Shown piece after piece: positions 8,882 through 17,911 of a DNA stretch of 49,942 nucleotides (position 1 is the stretch's first letter; every line of letters starts with the position of its first letter). This stretch comes from Acidobacteriota bacterium (lineage in GTDB: Bacteria; Acidobacteriota; Terriglobia; Acidiferrales; UBA7541): NCBI GenBank assembly GCA_016201215.1, contig JACQDH010000211.1:1-49942 (forward strand), written 5' to 3'. Below the pieces are notes generated by a model. The model saw only the letters and a program-made list of their open reading frames with translations. It searched no databases and was not told the origin of the DNA. The translations under genes were made by a program, and so were the position numbers.

Positions 8882-9652
8882 CTACGCGGGATGCGCCCAG
8901 GTCTTCTCTCTTGAATCCTCGTAGGGATACACGTGGATCATCCAGCCAAAGATCGCGGGCAGAAAATTTCCCCCAGCCTCCTCGCAAGCGTCGGGCGTGG
9001 AGATGGAACCCGCCAGGCCGAACTTGGTCCAATCGGCTCTGGCGCCCTGGCCCCTGGGCGGCATGCAGAGGTTGACGTGCAAGTGCCAGGTTCCCACGCT
9101 CAGGGGCACGCGTGCGTTCAACTGGTCCTCGGTGGCGGTCCTGGGCATGGTGTACATCGCGCCGAGCAGTTCGTAGCCGCTCGCGGTCTTCTTGTAGAGC
9201 AGCGAGGTGGGTCGGGCGGGATCGAATGTGAAGGCTTCGAGGAACCCGTTCTTGTAGTTGGTGAAGTGGTACTGCGGCTGGGGAAGGTTTGGCAGGAAGA
9301 TCTGAAAGCCGTCCCCCAGGGCCACGCGATAGTCCTTGTATTTCTCGATCCCGGCGCGCAGCTCCCTGACGATGGCGTCGGCGCGGGCCAGGTCTTCGGG
9401 CGTTTGCGGGCGCGGCGCGGTCATCTTCATGTGTGCGTTCCTGTGGTGATGCCCGGGGGTCATGGACTGCATGGCCCCGTGCTCGGCGTGCTGGTCTGGG
9501 TCCATGCTCCGCGAATGCTGATGGTCCATGCCCTGCATCTGGCCGTGCCGAGGCTCCGCCGGCGACCGTGGCTGCTGTCCTTTCAGCGAGCCGGCCGCAG
9601 AGAAAGCCAAAACGGCGGCCGCCAAAACCGCGAGTGTCTTTCGTGCACTCAT
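8882..9652 (-). CDS. His/Met-rich secreted protein of unknown function
   Basis: 256 aa. ATG 9652 follows GAGAGGAGAG at good spacing; an upstream ATG lies before that site and is rejected. A signal peptide covers roughly residues 1-25. The next ~55 residues are very rich in His and Met (QMQGMDHQHS, GHHHRNAHMKM), a composition often associated with copper or other soft-metal handling. From about residue 85 the chain becomes a compact unrecognised domain ending in a Trp-rich HVYPYEDS segment, with two Cys. I do not recognise a named family. The upstream bases TAAAAT could be its -10. The neighbours are membrane glycosyltransferase-like genes, which do not explain it. Confidence 0.6.
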   Translation of the reverse strand: MSARKTLAVLAAAVLAFSAAGSLKGQQPRSPAEPRHGQMQGMDHQHSRSMDPDQHAEHGAMQSMTPGHHHRNAHMKMTAPRPQTPEDLARADAIVRELRAGIEKYKDYRVALGDGFQIFLPNLPQPQYHFTNYKNGFLEAFTFDPARPTSLLYKKTASGYELLGAMYTMPRTATEDQLNARVPLSVGTWHLHVNLCMPPRGQGARADWTKFGLAGSISTPDACEEAGGNFLPAIFGWMIHVYPYEDSREKTWAHPA

Positions 9653-9740
9653 CGTGCTCTCTCCTCTCAAGATATTTTACGCTCCGGCGCGCGAGAAATT
9701 TCACTGTGCCAGCAGGGCCTACTCAGTCACGCATGAGGAA

Positions 9741-11405
9741 TCAAGGGCGAGGTGGTCCCGGATAGGGGGATAGCTTCGGAGGAGTTTCGTCGGGTTCCAT
9801 CAGCCAGACGTGACAATCGCGGAAGTACTGGAGCAGCTCTTCATCCTTTCCGGAGCCCATCTCGCGCGCCCAGACCGCCTTGGCGCCATCAATGTCCGCG
9901 CGGTTGTACACCCACTCCCGATGCACATCGTGGTCGGGGCGGTAGCGCACCAGGACCAGGTGCCGCCCCGGCAGGGCCTCCAACTGGGCCTCGACGTGAG
10001 CGCGCGCCACGTTGCCTGTGCGCAGACCGCAACGCCAGTGGTCCGAGGTTCGCGGCCGGGCAAGCGCGCAGAAGGGAAGTATGGCGATGCAGAACACCGG
10101 AATCGCTCGGACCAGGAACAGTCCCGACGGCCGGCCGCTCCAGCGCCAGAGGCGCAGGTGCCGCATCGCTTGCACCAGCAGGGCAAAGAGCGCACCGGTC
10201 AGCGGGGCCGCGTAATGAGGTTCAAACCAAGTCTCAAGCGCGAGCCCCGCAAAACTTACGCCGCAGATCACCAGCAAGAAACGTGTTCGCCAATCGCGAA
10301 ACACCCGCCGCAACATGATCAGAGGCAACGTCAGGGCCGGCCCCAGGAAAAAAATCCAAAAGCGGAAAACCTTCTTGAACGTGACGCGCAGCAGGCCTTG
10401 GACGGAACGCTGATACAAGTTGACTTCCCAGCCCACATAAAAGTCGCGCAGCTCCTTGTGATGATAGACGCGGGGCGGCCTGGGCGATTGCCAGATGAAG
10501 ACGGCCGCCGATTTGTACGTCTCGATATCGACCTGGTAAGGCAGGCGGAAGGGGCTGCCGGTGACCCGCCAGAAGTAATACCCGGTGGCTGCGGCACCGC
10601 TGGCGAGCACGACCAGCAGCGGCAGCACGACGCGCACGGCGGTCGCCCGCAGCGGCGGGGCTTTCCTCCCCAGTAGCCACGTCAGAAGCGCCCAGGCGAC
10701 CGGCAAAGAGAATACCAACCCTTCAAAGAGGCGGCTGTTGGCCAGAATCACCAACCCAAGACCGATCAGGAGGCCATGATGCACCCGTGGCCGGCGCATC
10801 ATCGGCGGCATCGCGCCGAGCACCAGCGCTCCACCAATCGCGGGGACGGCACCTCCCCAGTAGCCGTTCATCCAGAGACTAAAGACGCTGAACCGCACCA
10901 CAGTGAGGAAGCCGCCGAGCAACGCCCATCCGGGCGGCAGCCACTGCTGCAGCATCCAGGTGATCGCGGCGCACATGATGCCGACGCTGAGCCATGAGCC
11001 TACCCAGGGGTAGCCGCCGAGCACCTGGCCCGCGGCCAGTACCAGCCCCTGCGCCGGGGGGTACATGGACATGTAGGTGGGTTGCTGAAGGATGTGAATA
11101 CTCTCGAAGTGAATCCACATCGGGTGGGTCGGGTTGGTGAGCCGTCCAGAGGCGAAGGTGTCCGCGGCCAGCAGGTAACTGAACTCGTCGTGAAACGTGG
11201 GGACGGGAACCGGAACCACAGGCAAGAGCGCCGCGCGAGCCGCGAGCGCCAGGAGTCCGACCGCTACAACGGAGAGCGCTCGCCGACGCGCCAGGCGCCC
11301 GAAGCGCTGCTCGACCGCGAGAAACCATTTCGCGCCAAGCGTGGGCCACAGGTGGGAAATGACCAACGCAGCTACGGCGAAGGCGAATTCGATGGTGACC
11401 AGCAA
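9741..11405 (-). CDS. Polytopic GT-C-like membrane protein, paralog A
   Basis: 554 aa with about 10 membrane segments. After the first helices comes a lumenal loop with an acidic pair ([14 protein letters not shown]), as in ArnT/PMT-type GT-C transferases, then WIHFESIHI and MYPPAQG. The C-terminal ~110 residues are a soluble tail ([23 protein letters not shown]). It is closely similar throughout to the next gene upstream (11537-13252), so the two are tandem duplicates. The start is uncertain: the frame has only TTG at 11405, aligned to residue ~18 of the paralog, and no strong ribosome site. It has its own promoter. Likely role: transfer of a sugar from a polyprenyl-phosphate donor made by the GT2 enzyme; acceptor unknown. 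Confidence 0.65.
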   Translation of the reverse strand: MLVTIEFAFAVAALVISHLWPTLGAKWFLAVEQRFGRLARRRALSVVAVGLLALAARAALLPVVPVPVPTFHDEFSYLLAADTFASGRLTNPTHPMWIHFESIHILQQPTYMSMYPPAQGLVLAAGQVLGGYPWVGSWLSVGIMCAAITWMLQQWLPPGWALLGGFLTVVRFSVFSLWMNGYWGGAVPAIGGALVLGAMPPMMRRPRVHHGLLIGLGLVILANSRLFEGLVFSLPVAWALLTWLLGRKAPPLRATAVRVVLPLLVVLASGAAATGYYFWRVTGSPFRLPYQVDIETYKSAAVFIWQSPRPPRVYHHKELRDFYVGWEVNLYQRSVQGLLRVTFKKVFRFWIFFLGPALTLPLIMLRRVFRDWRTRFLLVICGVSFAGLALETWFEPHYAAPLTGALFALLVQAMRHLRLWRWSGRPSGLFLVRAIPVFCIAILPFCALARPRTSDHWRCGLRTGNVARAHVEAQLEALPGRHLVLVRYRPDHDVHREWVYNRADIDGAKAVWAREMGSGKDEELLQYFRDCHVWLMEPDETPPKLSPYPGPPRP

Positions 11406-11484
11406 GAAGCAACACCCGTCCTGCTTCCAGAGCGGCCAACCGGCACCTGGAGAGCGCCGACGGCCGTGTCGAGAAGCGGACGGT

Positions 11485-11513
11485 ACTCTATGATTGGCCT
11501 ATCGCGCGTGCAA
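11485..11513 (-). promoter_or_regulatory. Promoter of GT-C-like paralog A
   Basis: Minus strand TTGCAC (11513-11508), 17-base spacer, TAGAGT (11490-11485). Sequence from the -35 through TAGAGTACCGT is conserved with the GT39 promoter at 8724-8752. Confidence 0.58.
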
Positions 11514-11536
11514 GCGGAGTTTGTGCTGGTGCCGAG

Positions 11537-13252
11537 TCAGGGCGCGGGCGGGCCGGAATACGGTGCAAGCCGCGGTGGCTTCTCGTCGGGTTCCATCAGC
11601 CAGGCGCGCCGCTCGCGGAAGTATTGCAGCAACTCATTGTCTTTGCCTTCGCCCATTTCGCGGGCCCAGATCACTCGGGCGCCATCCAGATCAGCCGCGT
11701 TGTACACCCACTCATCCGCCGTATTGTGGGTGGGTTTGTAGCGCACCAGGACGAGGTGGCGGCCTGGTGTGCCCTCGAGTTGCGCCTCGACCCGCGCGCG
11801 GGCTAGGTTGCCCGGTTGCCCGCCCCGGTGCACGCATGCCGAGCCGAACGGCGCGAGGCCCAGGCACAGCACGAACATCACAACGCAGATCAGCGGGACC
11901 GCTCGCGCGAGAAACAACCCGGAGGGCCGGCCGCGCCAGCGCCAGTAGCGCAGGTGCCGCATCGCTTGCAGAAGGATGGCCAGCAGCGCACTGGTCAGCA
12001 GCGCGGCGTAATGCGCGTGATACCAGACCGCCAGTTCGATTCCGGCAAGTGAGATGCCGCAGATCAGCAAGAGCAACGCGGGGCGCCGGTCGCGGAAGAG
12101 CCTTGGCAGCATGACCAGCGGGAACGTCAGCGCAGGTGCGAGGTAGAAGCCCCAGAACACCCGGATCTTGTTGTAGGTGACCAGCGCGAGGTCGTGCAGC
12201 GACGGCCGGTAAGAAACGTTGCCCGGGGGATTGTAAAACCTCTGCATCACCTTGTGGTGATAGACGGGCTGCGGGCGGGGCGATTGCCAGATGAAGATCG
12301 CCTCGGTCATGTAGGTGTCGCGATCGAGCAGGTACGGCAGGCGAAGTGGGTTCCCCGTGACGCGCCAGCAATAATACGCCGTGGCTGCTGCGCCCAAGGC
12401 GAGCACGAGAAGCAGCGGCACGACCACGCGCAGAGCAGAAACCCGCAGTGGGGGAGCTTTCCTCCCCAACATCCAGACCAGCAGCACTGCAGCCACGGAA
12501 CCGCCGAAGATGAACCCTTCGAGCAGGCGACTGTTGGCCAGAATCACCACCCCAAGACCCATCACCAGCGCATGGTGCGTGCGTGGCCGGCGCATCATGC
12601 GCGGCAAGGCGCCGAGCACCAGCGCCCCGCCGAGTGCGGGGACCGTCCCTCCCCAGTAGCTGTTCATCCAGTAGCTGAGGATCCCGAAGCGCACTAGAGT
12701 TAGCACGCCTCCGAGCAAGGCCCATCCCGGGGGCAGCCAGCCCTGCAGCATCCAGGTCATCACGGCGCACATCGCGCCGGCGCTGAGCCACACGCCCACC
12801 CAGGGGTGCCCGCCCAGCACTTTGCCTGCGGCCAGAACGAGCCCTTGCCCCGGCGGGTACATGGACATGTAGGTGGGTTGCTGGACGATGTGAATACTCT
12901 CGAAGTGGATCCACATCGGATGCGGCGGATTCGTCAATCTTCCCGAGGCATAGGTGTCCCCGGCCAGCAGGTAGCTGAACTCATCTTCCACGGCGGGAAC
13001 GGGAACCGGCACCACGGGTAGGAGGGCAGCGCGGATGACCAGCGCCAGAAGCCCCACGGCCACGACCGAAAGCATGCGCCGGCGCGCGATTCGCCCGCCG
13101 ACGCTCTCCAGCGCATGGAAGGCCTTCGCGCCGAGTTGCGGCCGATACCAGGCCAGCGCCACGGCCAGCACGACGAGCGCAAGCTCAACAAAGTGAAAGC
13201 CTCTGGGCCCTTGTCTGTTCAGGCAAGCCAGCCACCCGCCCAGGCTGCTCAT
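11537..13252 (-). CDS. Polytopic GT-C-like membrane protein, paralog B
   Basis: 571 aa. ATG 13252 overlaps the stop of the GT2 gene by four bases (ATGA), which fixes the start and implies translational coupling. The architecture equals paralog A: helices, a loop with [29 protein letters not shown], many TM segments, then a soluble tail with GRHLVLVRY and LMEPDE. The acidic pair in the first loop is where GT-C enzymes place their catalytic Asp/Glu. Coupling to a dolichol-phosphate-mannose-synthase-like gene supports a two-step pathway in which the GT2 charges a lipid phosphate and this protein moves the sugar on the periplasmic side. The acceptor could be protein, lipid or glycan; the sequence does not tell. 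Confidence 0.7.
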   Translation of the reverse strand: MSSLGGWLACLNRQGPRGFHFVELALVVLAVALAWYRPQLGAKAFHALESVGGRIARRRMLSVVAVGLLALVIRAALLPVVPVPVPAVEDEFSYLLAGDTYASGRLTNPPHPMWIHFESIHIVQQPTYMSMYPPGQGLVLAAGKVLGGHPWVGVWLSAGAMCAVMTWMLQGWLPPGWALLGGVLTLVRFGILSYWMNSYWGGTVPALGGALVLGALPRMMRRPRTHHALVMGLGVVILANSRLLEGFIFGGSVAAVLLVWMLGRKAPPLRVSALRVVVPLLLVLALGAAATAYYCWRVTGNPLRLPYLLDRDTYMTEAIFIWQSPRPQPVYHHKVMQRFYNPPGNVSYRPSLHDLALVTYNKIRVFWGFYLAPALTFPLVMLPRLFRDRRPALLLLICGISLAGIELAVWYHAHYAALLTSALLAILLQAMRHLRYWRWRGRPSGLFLARAVPLICVVMFVLCLGLAPFGSACVHRGGQPGNLARARVEAQLEGTPGRHLVLVRYKPTHNTADEWVYNAADLDGARVIWAREMGEGKDNELLQYFRERRAWLMEPDEKPPRLAPYSGPPAP

Positions 13253-14013
13253 TTGTTCTTGTAGCTGGCGACTGGAGACACCCGGGCGTTGACCTTCTCG
13301 AGCCGGCGACTCTGGCCAGTCCCCAAGCCAATGCGCAGGAGATGACGGAGGTAGCTCCAGACCTGGGACGCGCCGATCTTGCTCCCACCGTGGGCGCGCT
13401 CCTGAAACGTGTAAGGAACCTCGACCGCGTGCGCATAAACGCCGCGGCTGAGCACCTCCAGCAGGATCTTGTACCCGAGCGGCCTCAGTTCGACGTCTTC
13501 GATCACTGCACGCTTCAGGAGAAAAAAGCCCGACATAGGATCGCGCACCGAACGCACTTTTCTGGGCAGGAGCAGCCGCGCCAGCAGGGTGGCCGTCCAA
13601 GAGATGATCCGGCGGCGAAACTTCCACTCGCTGACCCCGCCGTGCTCCACCGCGCGGCTGGCCACGACCAAGTCGGCGTTGGTTTGGCGGAGGCGCTCGG
13701 CGAGCTTGGGCAAAAGCTCCGGCGGGTGTTGCAGGTCGCCATCCATGCACCCGAGGATTTCTCCTTGCGCCGCGCGCCAGCCGGCGAGGACCGCGGTGGA
13801 AAGGTCACGCTCGTTCTGCCGCACGACAAGCCGAAGCCACGGCAGGCCAGCTTGGAGCTGGCGAACTTCCTCGGCGGTGCCATCGAGGCTGTTGTCGTCC
13901 ACGAGGATGAGTTCAAAGGCTTCGCCCGTGGTTTCCAAGGCGGCGCCGGCACGCTCCACCAGCTGGGTGATGTTTTCCCGCTCGTTATAGGTGGGCACGA
14001 CCAGTGAGATCAT
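13249..14013 (-). CDS. GT2 polyprenyl-phosphate glycosyltransferase (DPM1-like)
   Basis: 254 aa GT-A fold enzyme. It starts with the family hallmark [11 protein letters not shown], has VDDNSLDGT at 38-46 for the nucleotide, and the metal-binding DGD at 91-93 ([10 protein letters not shown]). The later [10 protein letters not shown] and DPMSGFF segments match the soluble dolichyl-phosphate mannose synthase subgroup. There are no C-terminal TM helices, so it is a DPM1-type cytosolic enzyme making a polyprenyl-phosphate sugar from an NDP-sugar. It is the first gene of an operon with GT-C paralog B (ATGA overlap). Donor sugar identity is unknown. Confidence 0.88.
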   Translation of the reverse strand: MISLVVPTYNERENITQLVERAGAALETTGEAFELILVDDNSLDGTAEEVRQLQAGLPWLRLVVRQNERDLSTAVLAGWRAAQGEILGCMDGDLQHPPELLPKLAERLRQTNADLVVASRAVEHGGVSEWKFRRRIISWTATLLARLLLPRKVRSVRDPMSGFFLLKRAVIEDVELRPLGYKILLEVLSRGVYAHAVEVPYTFQERAHGGSKIGASQVWSYLRHLLRIGLGTGQSRRLEKVNARVSPVASYKNK

Positions 14014-14254
14014 GGGATTCTTTCCGCGCGGAGCCGGATCGTGCCGGACGGGCGATGGAGCATCTCAGGCATCGCGGAATAGTCCGTCTTCAGGGCCGGG
14101 AAATCAAGTGCCGCCCGGCTTTTCGCCGCTTAAAGCCATGCCGAATCTTGAAGCGCAACGCTGGGCAGGTCGGCCTGCTCTTCCTTGGATGCTCTTTGTG
14201 GGCTGCTGGAGGGCCGCTGGGCAAGGCGACCAACGGGCGTGCTAGACTTCCGCT

Positions 14255-15547
14255 GTGGCACGGAAGACCATTGCGCCGGCGCGAGCCATCACGGGTGCTG
14301 TCGAAGTGCCCGGGGACAAGTCCATCTCCCACCGCTACGCCATCCTGGCCGCACTGGCCGAAGGCCGCAGCGAGATCCGGCATTTTTCCACGGCCGAGGA
14401 TTGCCGACGCACGCTCGATTGTCTCCGCCGGCTTGGCGTGCACATCGCTTCTGAAAAGGACACCGTGCGGATCGCCGGCACGGGTCTGGCGGGACTGCGA
14501 CGGTCGCGCCGCGCGCTCGATGCGGGCAACTCCGGCACCACGATGCGCCTGCTGGCCGGCGTGCTCTCCGGCCAACCGTTTGGATCCACGATCACCGGCG
14601 ATGATTCGCTGCGCCACCGGCCGATGGGTCGCGTCATTGAGCCGCTAGCGCGCATGGGCGCGCAGATTCGCGCCCGCGACGGCGGCTTCGCTCCCCTGGA
14701 AATCCGCGGCGGGCGCCTCCGGCCGATCGAGTACACCCTGCCGGTGCCCAGCGCCCAGGTGAAGTCGGCGATTCTGCTCGCCGGCCTGTATGCGGAGGGC
14801 GCTACGTCGGTCATCGAACCCGTGCGCACACGCGACCACACCGAGCTGGCGGTCGGCGAATTCGGCGCGCATCTCGAGCGCTTTGACCAGACGATTCGCA
14901 TCCACGGCGGGGCGCGTCTCGAGGCCCGCCAGCTTGTCGTGCCCGGCGACATCTCGTCGGCGGTCTTTTTTCTGGCCGCGGCATTGTTGCTGCCGGAATC
15001 GAACCTGCTCATCCACAACGTGGGATTGAACCCCACGCGCACCGCTGTGCTCGATGCTCTGGCCACGATGGGCGCGCCGCTGAGCCTGGTGTCGGTGCAC
15101 GGTTCGAGCGGCGAACTACTGGGCGACATCGCCGTGCGGCACGCGCCGCTCGATGGCGGAGTCATCTCGGGCGCGGCCGTGCCGCTGCTGATTGACGAGT
15201 TGCCTATGCTGGCGGCCCTCGGCCCCTACACCGAGCACGGCATCGAGATCCGCGACGCGCAGGAACTGCGCGTGAAGGAGAGCGACCGCATCGCCGCGCT
15301 GGCGGAAAACCTGCGGCGCATGGGCGCGCAGGTCGAGGAACGCCCGGATGGCCTGCGCGTGACGGGGCGTGCTGCCGGGCGGCTGCAGGGAGCCGAGATT
15401 GACGCGCACGGCGACCACCGCATCGCCATGGCTCTTGCCGTCGCCGCGCTAGCCGCCGAGGGTGAGAGCGTCATCCGCAACGCCGAGTGCGTCGTGGTTT
15501 CCTTCCCCGATTTCTTCACCACGCTCGACCGCCTGCTCGAAAGGTAG
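14255..15547 (+). CDS. aroA: 3-phosphoshikimate 1-carboxyvinyltransferase (EPSP synthase)
   Basis: 430 aa, full length. Shikimate pathway step joining shikimate-3-phosphate and PEP. Seen: substrate-binding GDKSISHR (21-27, with K22 and R27), the PEP loop GNSGTTMRLL starting at residue 91, the second-domain signature LRVKESDR, and GDHRIAMA near the C-terminus. The loop GNSGTT resembles the Bacillus-type rather than the E. coli-type sequence. The start is GTG at 14255. A TAGACT at 14243-14248 would place transcription start close to the GTG, so a nearly leaderless mRNA is possible. The gene stands alone between the divergent GT2 gene and the convergent DUF4097-like gene. Confidence 0.95.
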   Translation: MARKTIAPARAITGAVEVPGDKSISHRYAILAALAEGRSEIRHFSTAEDCRRTLDCLRRLGVHIASEKDTVRIAGTGLAGLRRSRRALDAGNSGTTMRLLAGVLSGQPFGSTITGDDSLRHRPMGRVIEPLARMGAQIRARDGGFAPLEIRGGRLRPIEYTLPVPSAQVKSAILLAGLYAEGATSVIEPVRTRDHTELAVGEFGAHLERFDQTIRIHGGARLEARQLVVPGDISSAVFFLAAALLLPESNLLIHNVGLNPTRTAVLDALATMGAPLSLVSVHGSSGELLGDIAVRHAPLDGGVISGAAVPLLIDELPMLAALGPYTEHGIEIRDAQELRVKESDRIAALAENLRRMGAQVEERPDGLRVTGRAAGRLQGAEIDAHGDHRIAMALAVAALAAEGESVIRNAECVVVSFPDFFTTLDRLLER

Positions 15548-15610
15548 CCCTCTTCGGATCGCCGCGGTCGCTCCGTATTCGGGGCCGGGGAATAGCTGTG
15601 CCTGTTGAGG

Positions 15611-15640
15611 GGAAACCGCCGGCGAGACGCCGGCGCTACG
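15611..15640. repeat. Palindromic intergenic repeat, copy 1
   Basis: Core GCCGGCG-AGA-CGCCGGC, flanked by CTACG on one side and GGAAA on the other. It is the inverse orientation of the copy at 42239-42272. It lies between the convergent aroA and DUF4097-like genes, where it could also act as a bidirectional hairpin terminator. Confidence 0.6.
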
Positions 15641-15662
15641 CGTGAAGCTGAAAGCTGTGGCC

Positions 15663-17024
15663 CTACCGGCCCTTGCGCAGGCGGATGGTGCCGTAGCTGG
15701 TCTGGAGGCGGAACGGAGGTCCCTTGGTGCCGACTTTTCCCTCAAGCGTGGTATTGCCCTTCTTTTCGACCTGCTGCTTGGCCAGCTCCTCGAACTCGGA
15801 CTCGATCTCGCCGGAGCGTGCTTCGGCGCGCACCTCAAAGGCGGACTTAGGCGGGAGCACCAGCTCGATGCTGCCCGAGGTGGTCGAAACGTCGAGCGGC
15901 TCGCGAGGCGGCTGCGCGAAGCGCAACTCGACGTTGCCGTCGCGGTTCTCGATATGCACCCGCCCGCCGACGTTTTCCAGCGTCACGTCGTACTTGCGCG
16001 TGACCAGCGAGACATTCCCCGGCGCGTCGGTTATTTCCATTTTTCCCGAGCTCGTCTCCAGCCGCCCGGCAAGCTGACTGACCGTCAGGTCGGTGCGTCG
16101 GGAAACGAAGCGCGCCCCCTTGGCTGCCTTCTCCACGCGGATGGGGCCGTAGAACTCCCCCTCGATGACCGCCTCGCCCTTCACGTCGGCGATCTCCACC
16201 TCGCCGCCGCGGCCGGAAAGTTTGACGTTGCCCGCCGCCCCAACGATGTGCGTGTCGCCGTGCCGCGCCTCAACGCTGACGTCGCCGCCGGTGTCGCGGA
16301 CCTCGATGTTGCCGCGCTGCGATTCCGCGGTGACGCTGCCGGCAATGCCGGTGACCTGCAGGTCGCCGCGCTCGGTCCGCGCAGTGACACTGGCGCGCTT
16401 GGGCACGTGCACTTCCAGGTCCATCTGGATGCGCTCGCCAAGCTTGCCCGTTCCCTGCGTGCGCACGTCATAGCCGCCGCCCGACGCCGCGACCTCCACG
16501 GCGTAGTGCTTAGCGCGCTCCTGCGCGTCGCTCTCACTGGATCCCGGAACGCTTTTCTTGACCAGCACGCGGATTTCGGCGGTCTCCTCTGGGTGGACGC
16601 TGATATCGCCGTAATCGGTGCGGATGGTGATGCGGGCGTCGGCGGGCACCGGCTTTGCAGGCACTTCTTCGCTGAAATCGTAAGTCCGCTCCCAGGGCAT
16701 GCGGGAAGGGAAGTCGATCTTGCCACCGTGCTGGCGAATCCAGTCATACCCGCCCACCGCGCCGGCCAGCACCAGCACCAGAATGATCAGGAAGGTGTCA
16801 CCCCCGGTGATGGTCGGTGGCCCAACTTCTCCGGTGCGCCGCGCGGCAAGATGGTCGTACAGCTTGGCCAGCCCCCAGAGAATCAGCAGCGCCGGCCACC
16901 AGTGCCCAAGCAGATCCAGAATGTCGAAGCCGCCGCGGAACTTGTGCCACAGGAGCAGGACACCCAGAATGACCAGCAGCAAGCCGCCGAAGATGGAGCG
17001 CCGACGTCGAATGTCGTTGCTCAT
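15663..17024 (-). CDS. DUF4097-like beta-solenoid protein with N-terminal LiaI/LiaF-type TM segments
   Basis: 453 aa. ATG 17024 has GGAG four bases upstream; a longer frame upstream lacks support. Three hydrophobic segments come first (about 12-27, 38-52 and 75-95), with the GGLLLVILGVLLLW type of short helix seen in DUF5668/LiaI proteins. From about residue 135 the chain is built of ~20-residue strand repeats (GDLQVTGIAGSV, GNIEVRDTGGDV, GDTHIVGAAGNV), typical of the DUF4097 right-handed solenoid, likely periplasmic. LiaF/LiaG-type proteins take part in envelope stress sensing. It is the last gene of the ECF sigma cassette, 40 bases after the small LiaI-like gene, so it is probably an effector or sensor of that stress response. 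Confidence 0.75.
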   Translation of the reverse strand: MSNDIRRRRSIFGGLLLVILGVLLLWHKFRGGFDILDLLGHWWPALLILWGLAKLYDHLAARRTGEVGPPTITGGDTFLIILVLVLAGAVGGYDWIRQHGGKIDFPSRMPWERTYDFSEEVPAKPVPADARITIRTDYGDISVHPEETAEIRVLVKKSVPGSSESDAQERAKHYAVEVAASGGGYDVRTQGTGKLGERIQMDLEVHVPKRASVTARTERGDLQVTGIAGSVTAESQRGNIEVRDTGGDVSVEARHGDTHIVGAAGNVKLSGRGGEVEIADVKGEAVIEGEFYGPIRVEKAAKGARFVSRRTDLTVSQLAGRLETSSGKMEITDAPGNVSLVTRKYDVTLENVGGRVHIENRDGNVELRFAQPPREPLDVSTTSGSIELVLPPKSAFEVRAEARSGEIESEFEELAKQQVEKKGNTTLEGKVGTKGPPFRLQTSYGTIRLRKGR

Positions 17025-17064
17025 CGTCTCCGGTCCTTGTGTGCCCGGGCGGCTGGAGGCTGCG

Positions 17065-17313
17065 TCACGAGCCCCCTCCACTGCCGCCGCCGGAGCTGCC
17101 TCCGGGCCCGGTATGCCCTTCGGTCGAAGCCAATGCTTCGGCCAGCTTCACCAGCCCGATGACCACCAGCAGGATCGGCCACAGGTGGCCGAAGCCGTAA
17201 CCCCAGGGCGTGCGGTCGATCAGGAAGATCGCACCGATGGTGATCAGCACGGCCGGGCCCATCAGGCCGCGGCACATGCAGCGCCGGCACTTGCATTTGA
17301 TTCCGTTCGCCAT
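17065..17313 (-). CDS. Small LiaI-like membrane protein with N-terminal Cys cluster
   Basis: 82 aa from ATG 17313, which sits nine bases after AGGAGG; an ATG two codons earlier (17319) is only three bases from it and is less likely. The N-terminus has four cysteines (KCKCRRCMCRG; C7, C9, C12, C14), a possible metal site on the cytoplasmic side. Two short hydrophobic segments follow (PAVLITIGAIFLID and LWPILLVVIGLVKL), the DUF5668 hairpin shared with the two flanking genes. The C-terminus is a Gly/Ser tail. It lies in the ECF sigma cassette, 13 bases after the B-box gene. Function unknown. Confidence 0.65.
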   Translation of the reverse strand: MANGIKCKCRRCMCRGLMGPAVLITIGAIFLIDRTPWGYGFGHLWPILLVVIGLVKLAEALASTEGHTGPGGSSGGGSGGGS

Positions 17314-17326
17314 CGCCATCTGCCTC

Positions 17327-17911
17327 CTAAGATGTCCGTCCCATGCGCTTCCAGAGCAGCAGCACGCCCAGGGCGATGAAGATGACCGGCCAGAACTCCC
17401 GAACGAGATGCCCGAGGTGAAGAAACTTGCTGAGCAGGAAGAACACGCCCAGCGCGATCAGGATGATCGGTCCGATGGGCACGTCGGTACGGATGTTGCC
17501 CAGCGGCGCGGGCGGGGGCTGGCCTAGAAGCTTTGCTCTTGCGGTGCGGTAGGAATCAAGGGCCATGTAAAAGATGAACGCAGCCAGCGAGACTCCAAGC
17601 ATGGGCTCGAGAGGGTCGCCCAGATCGCTGTTCAGGGCGCCGACAAAAGCCACGAAGATGGCCAGGTGGATGACCGCCTTGGTGTATTCGCCGTTATAGG
17701 CCGCGCCAGCTCCCGGAATAAACCCCAGAGCCGCAGCGAGACCGGGACTGCCTCCGCCTGCGGCGGGCTGCGGCCGGGCCAGCATGTCGGCCAGGCAGGA
17801 TTCACAATAGAGAATGCCGCGAACATCGCGCGTGCACGGGGCACACAACGCTTTTCCGCAGTTGCGGCAGTAGCCGGTGGCCTGGGTTTCGGGATGGACG
17901 GCGCAATTCAT
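17327..17911 (-). CDS. B-box zinc-finger protein with DUF5668-type membrane segments
   Basis: 194 aa. Residues 1-42 form a B-box-like zinc finger with C3, H6, C15, C18, C23, C26, C36 and C39. A Gly/Pro linker is followed by about four hydrophobic segments, the last two forming the IGPIILIALGVFFLL...WPVIFIALGVLLLW hairpin, which repeats the fold of the neighbouring small protein. Its ATG overlaps the anti-sigma stop (ATGA), so translation is coupled. Proteins of this make-up are common in acidobacterial ECF cassettes; the zinc finger is presumably cytoplasmic and may contact a partner protein. No enzymatic motif is seen. Confidence 0.75.
   Translation of the reverse strand: MNCAVHPETQATGYCRNCGKALCAPCTRDVRGILYCESCLADMLARPQPAAGGGSPGLAAALGFIPGAGAAYNGEYTKAVIHLAIFVAFVGALNSDLGDPLEPMLGVSLAAFIFYMALDSYRTARAKLLGQPPPAPLGNIRTDVPIGPIILIALGVFFLLSKFLHLGHLVREFWPVIFIALGVLLLWKRMGRTS

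Noticed and set aside
13253-13750. 166-codon N-terminal extension of GT-C paralog B
   Set aside because: It is an out-of-frame reading of the GT2 gene; the ATGA overlap at 13249-13252 gives the natural start.
15611-15640. Repeats considered as part of a CRISPR array
   Set aside because: The palindromic repeats are kilobases apart with no regular spacers and no cas genes.
15642-17162. 506-codon plus-strand frame opposite the DUF4097-like gene
   Set aside because: The minus-strand frame has TM segments, repeats and a ribosome site; the plus frame is a by-product of third-position GC bias.
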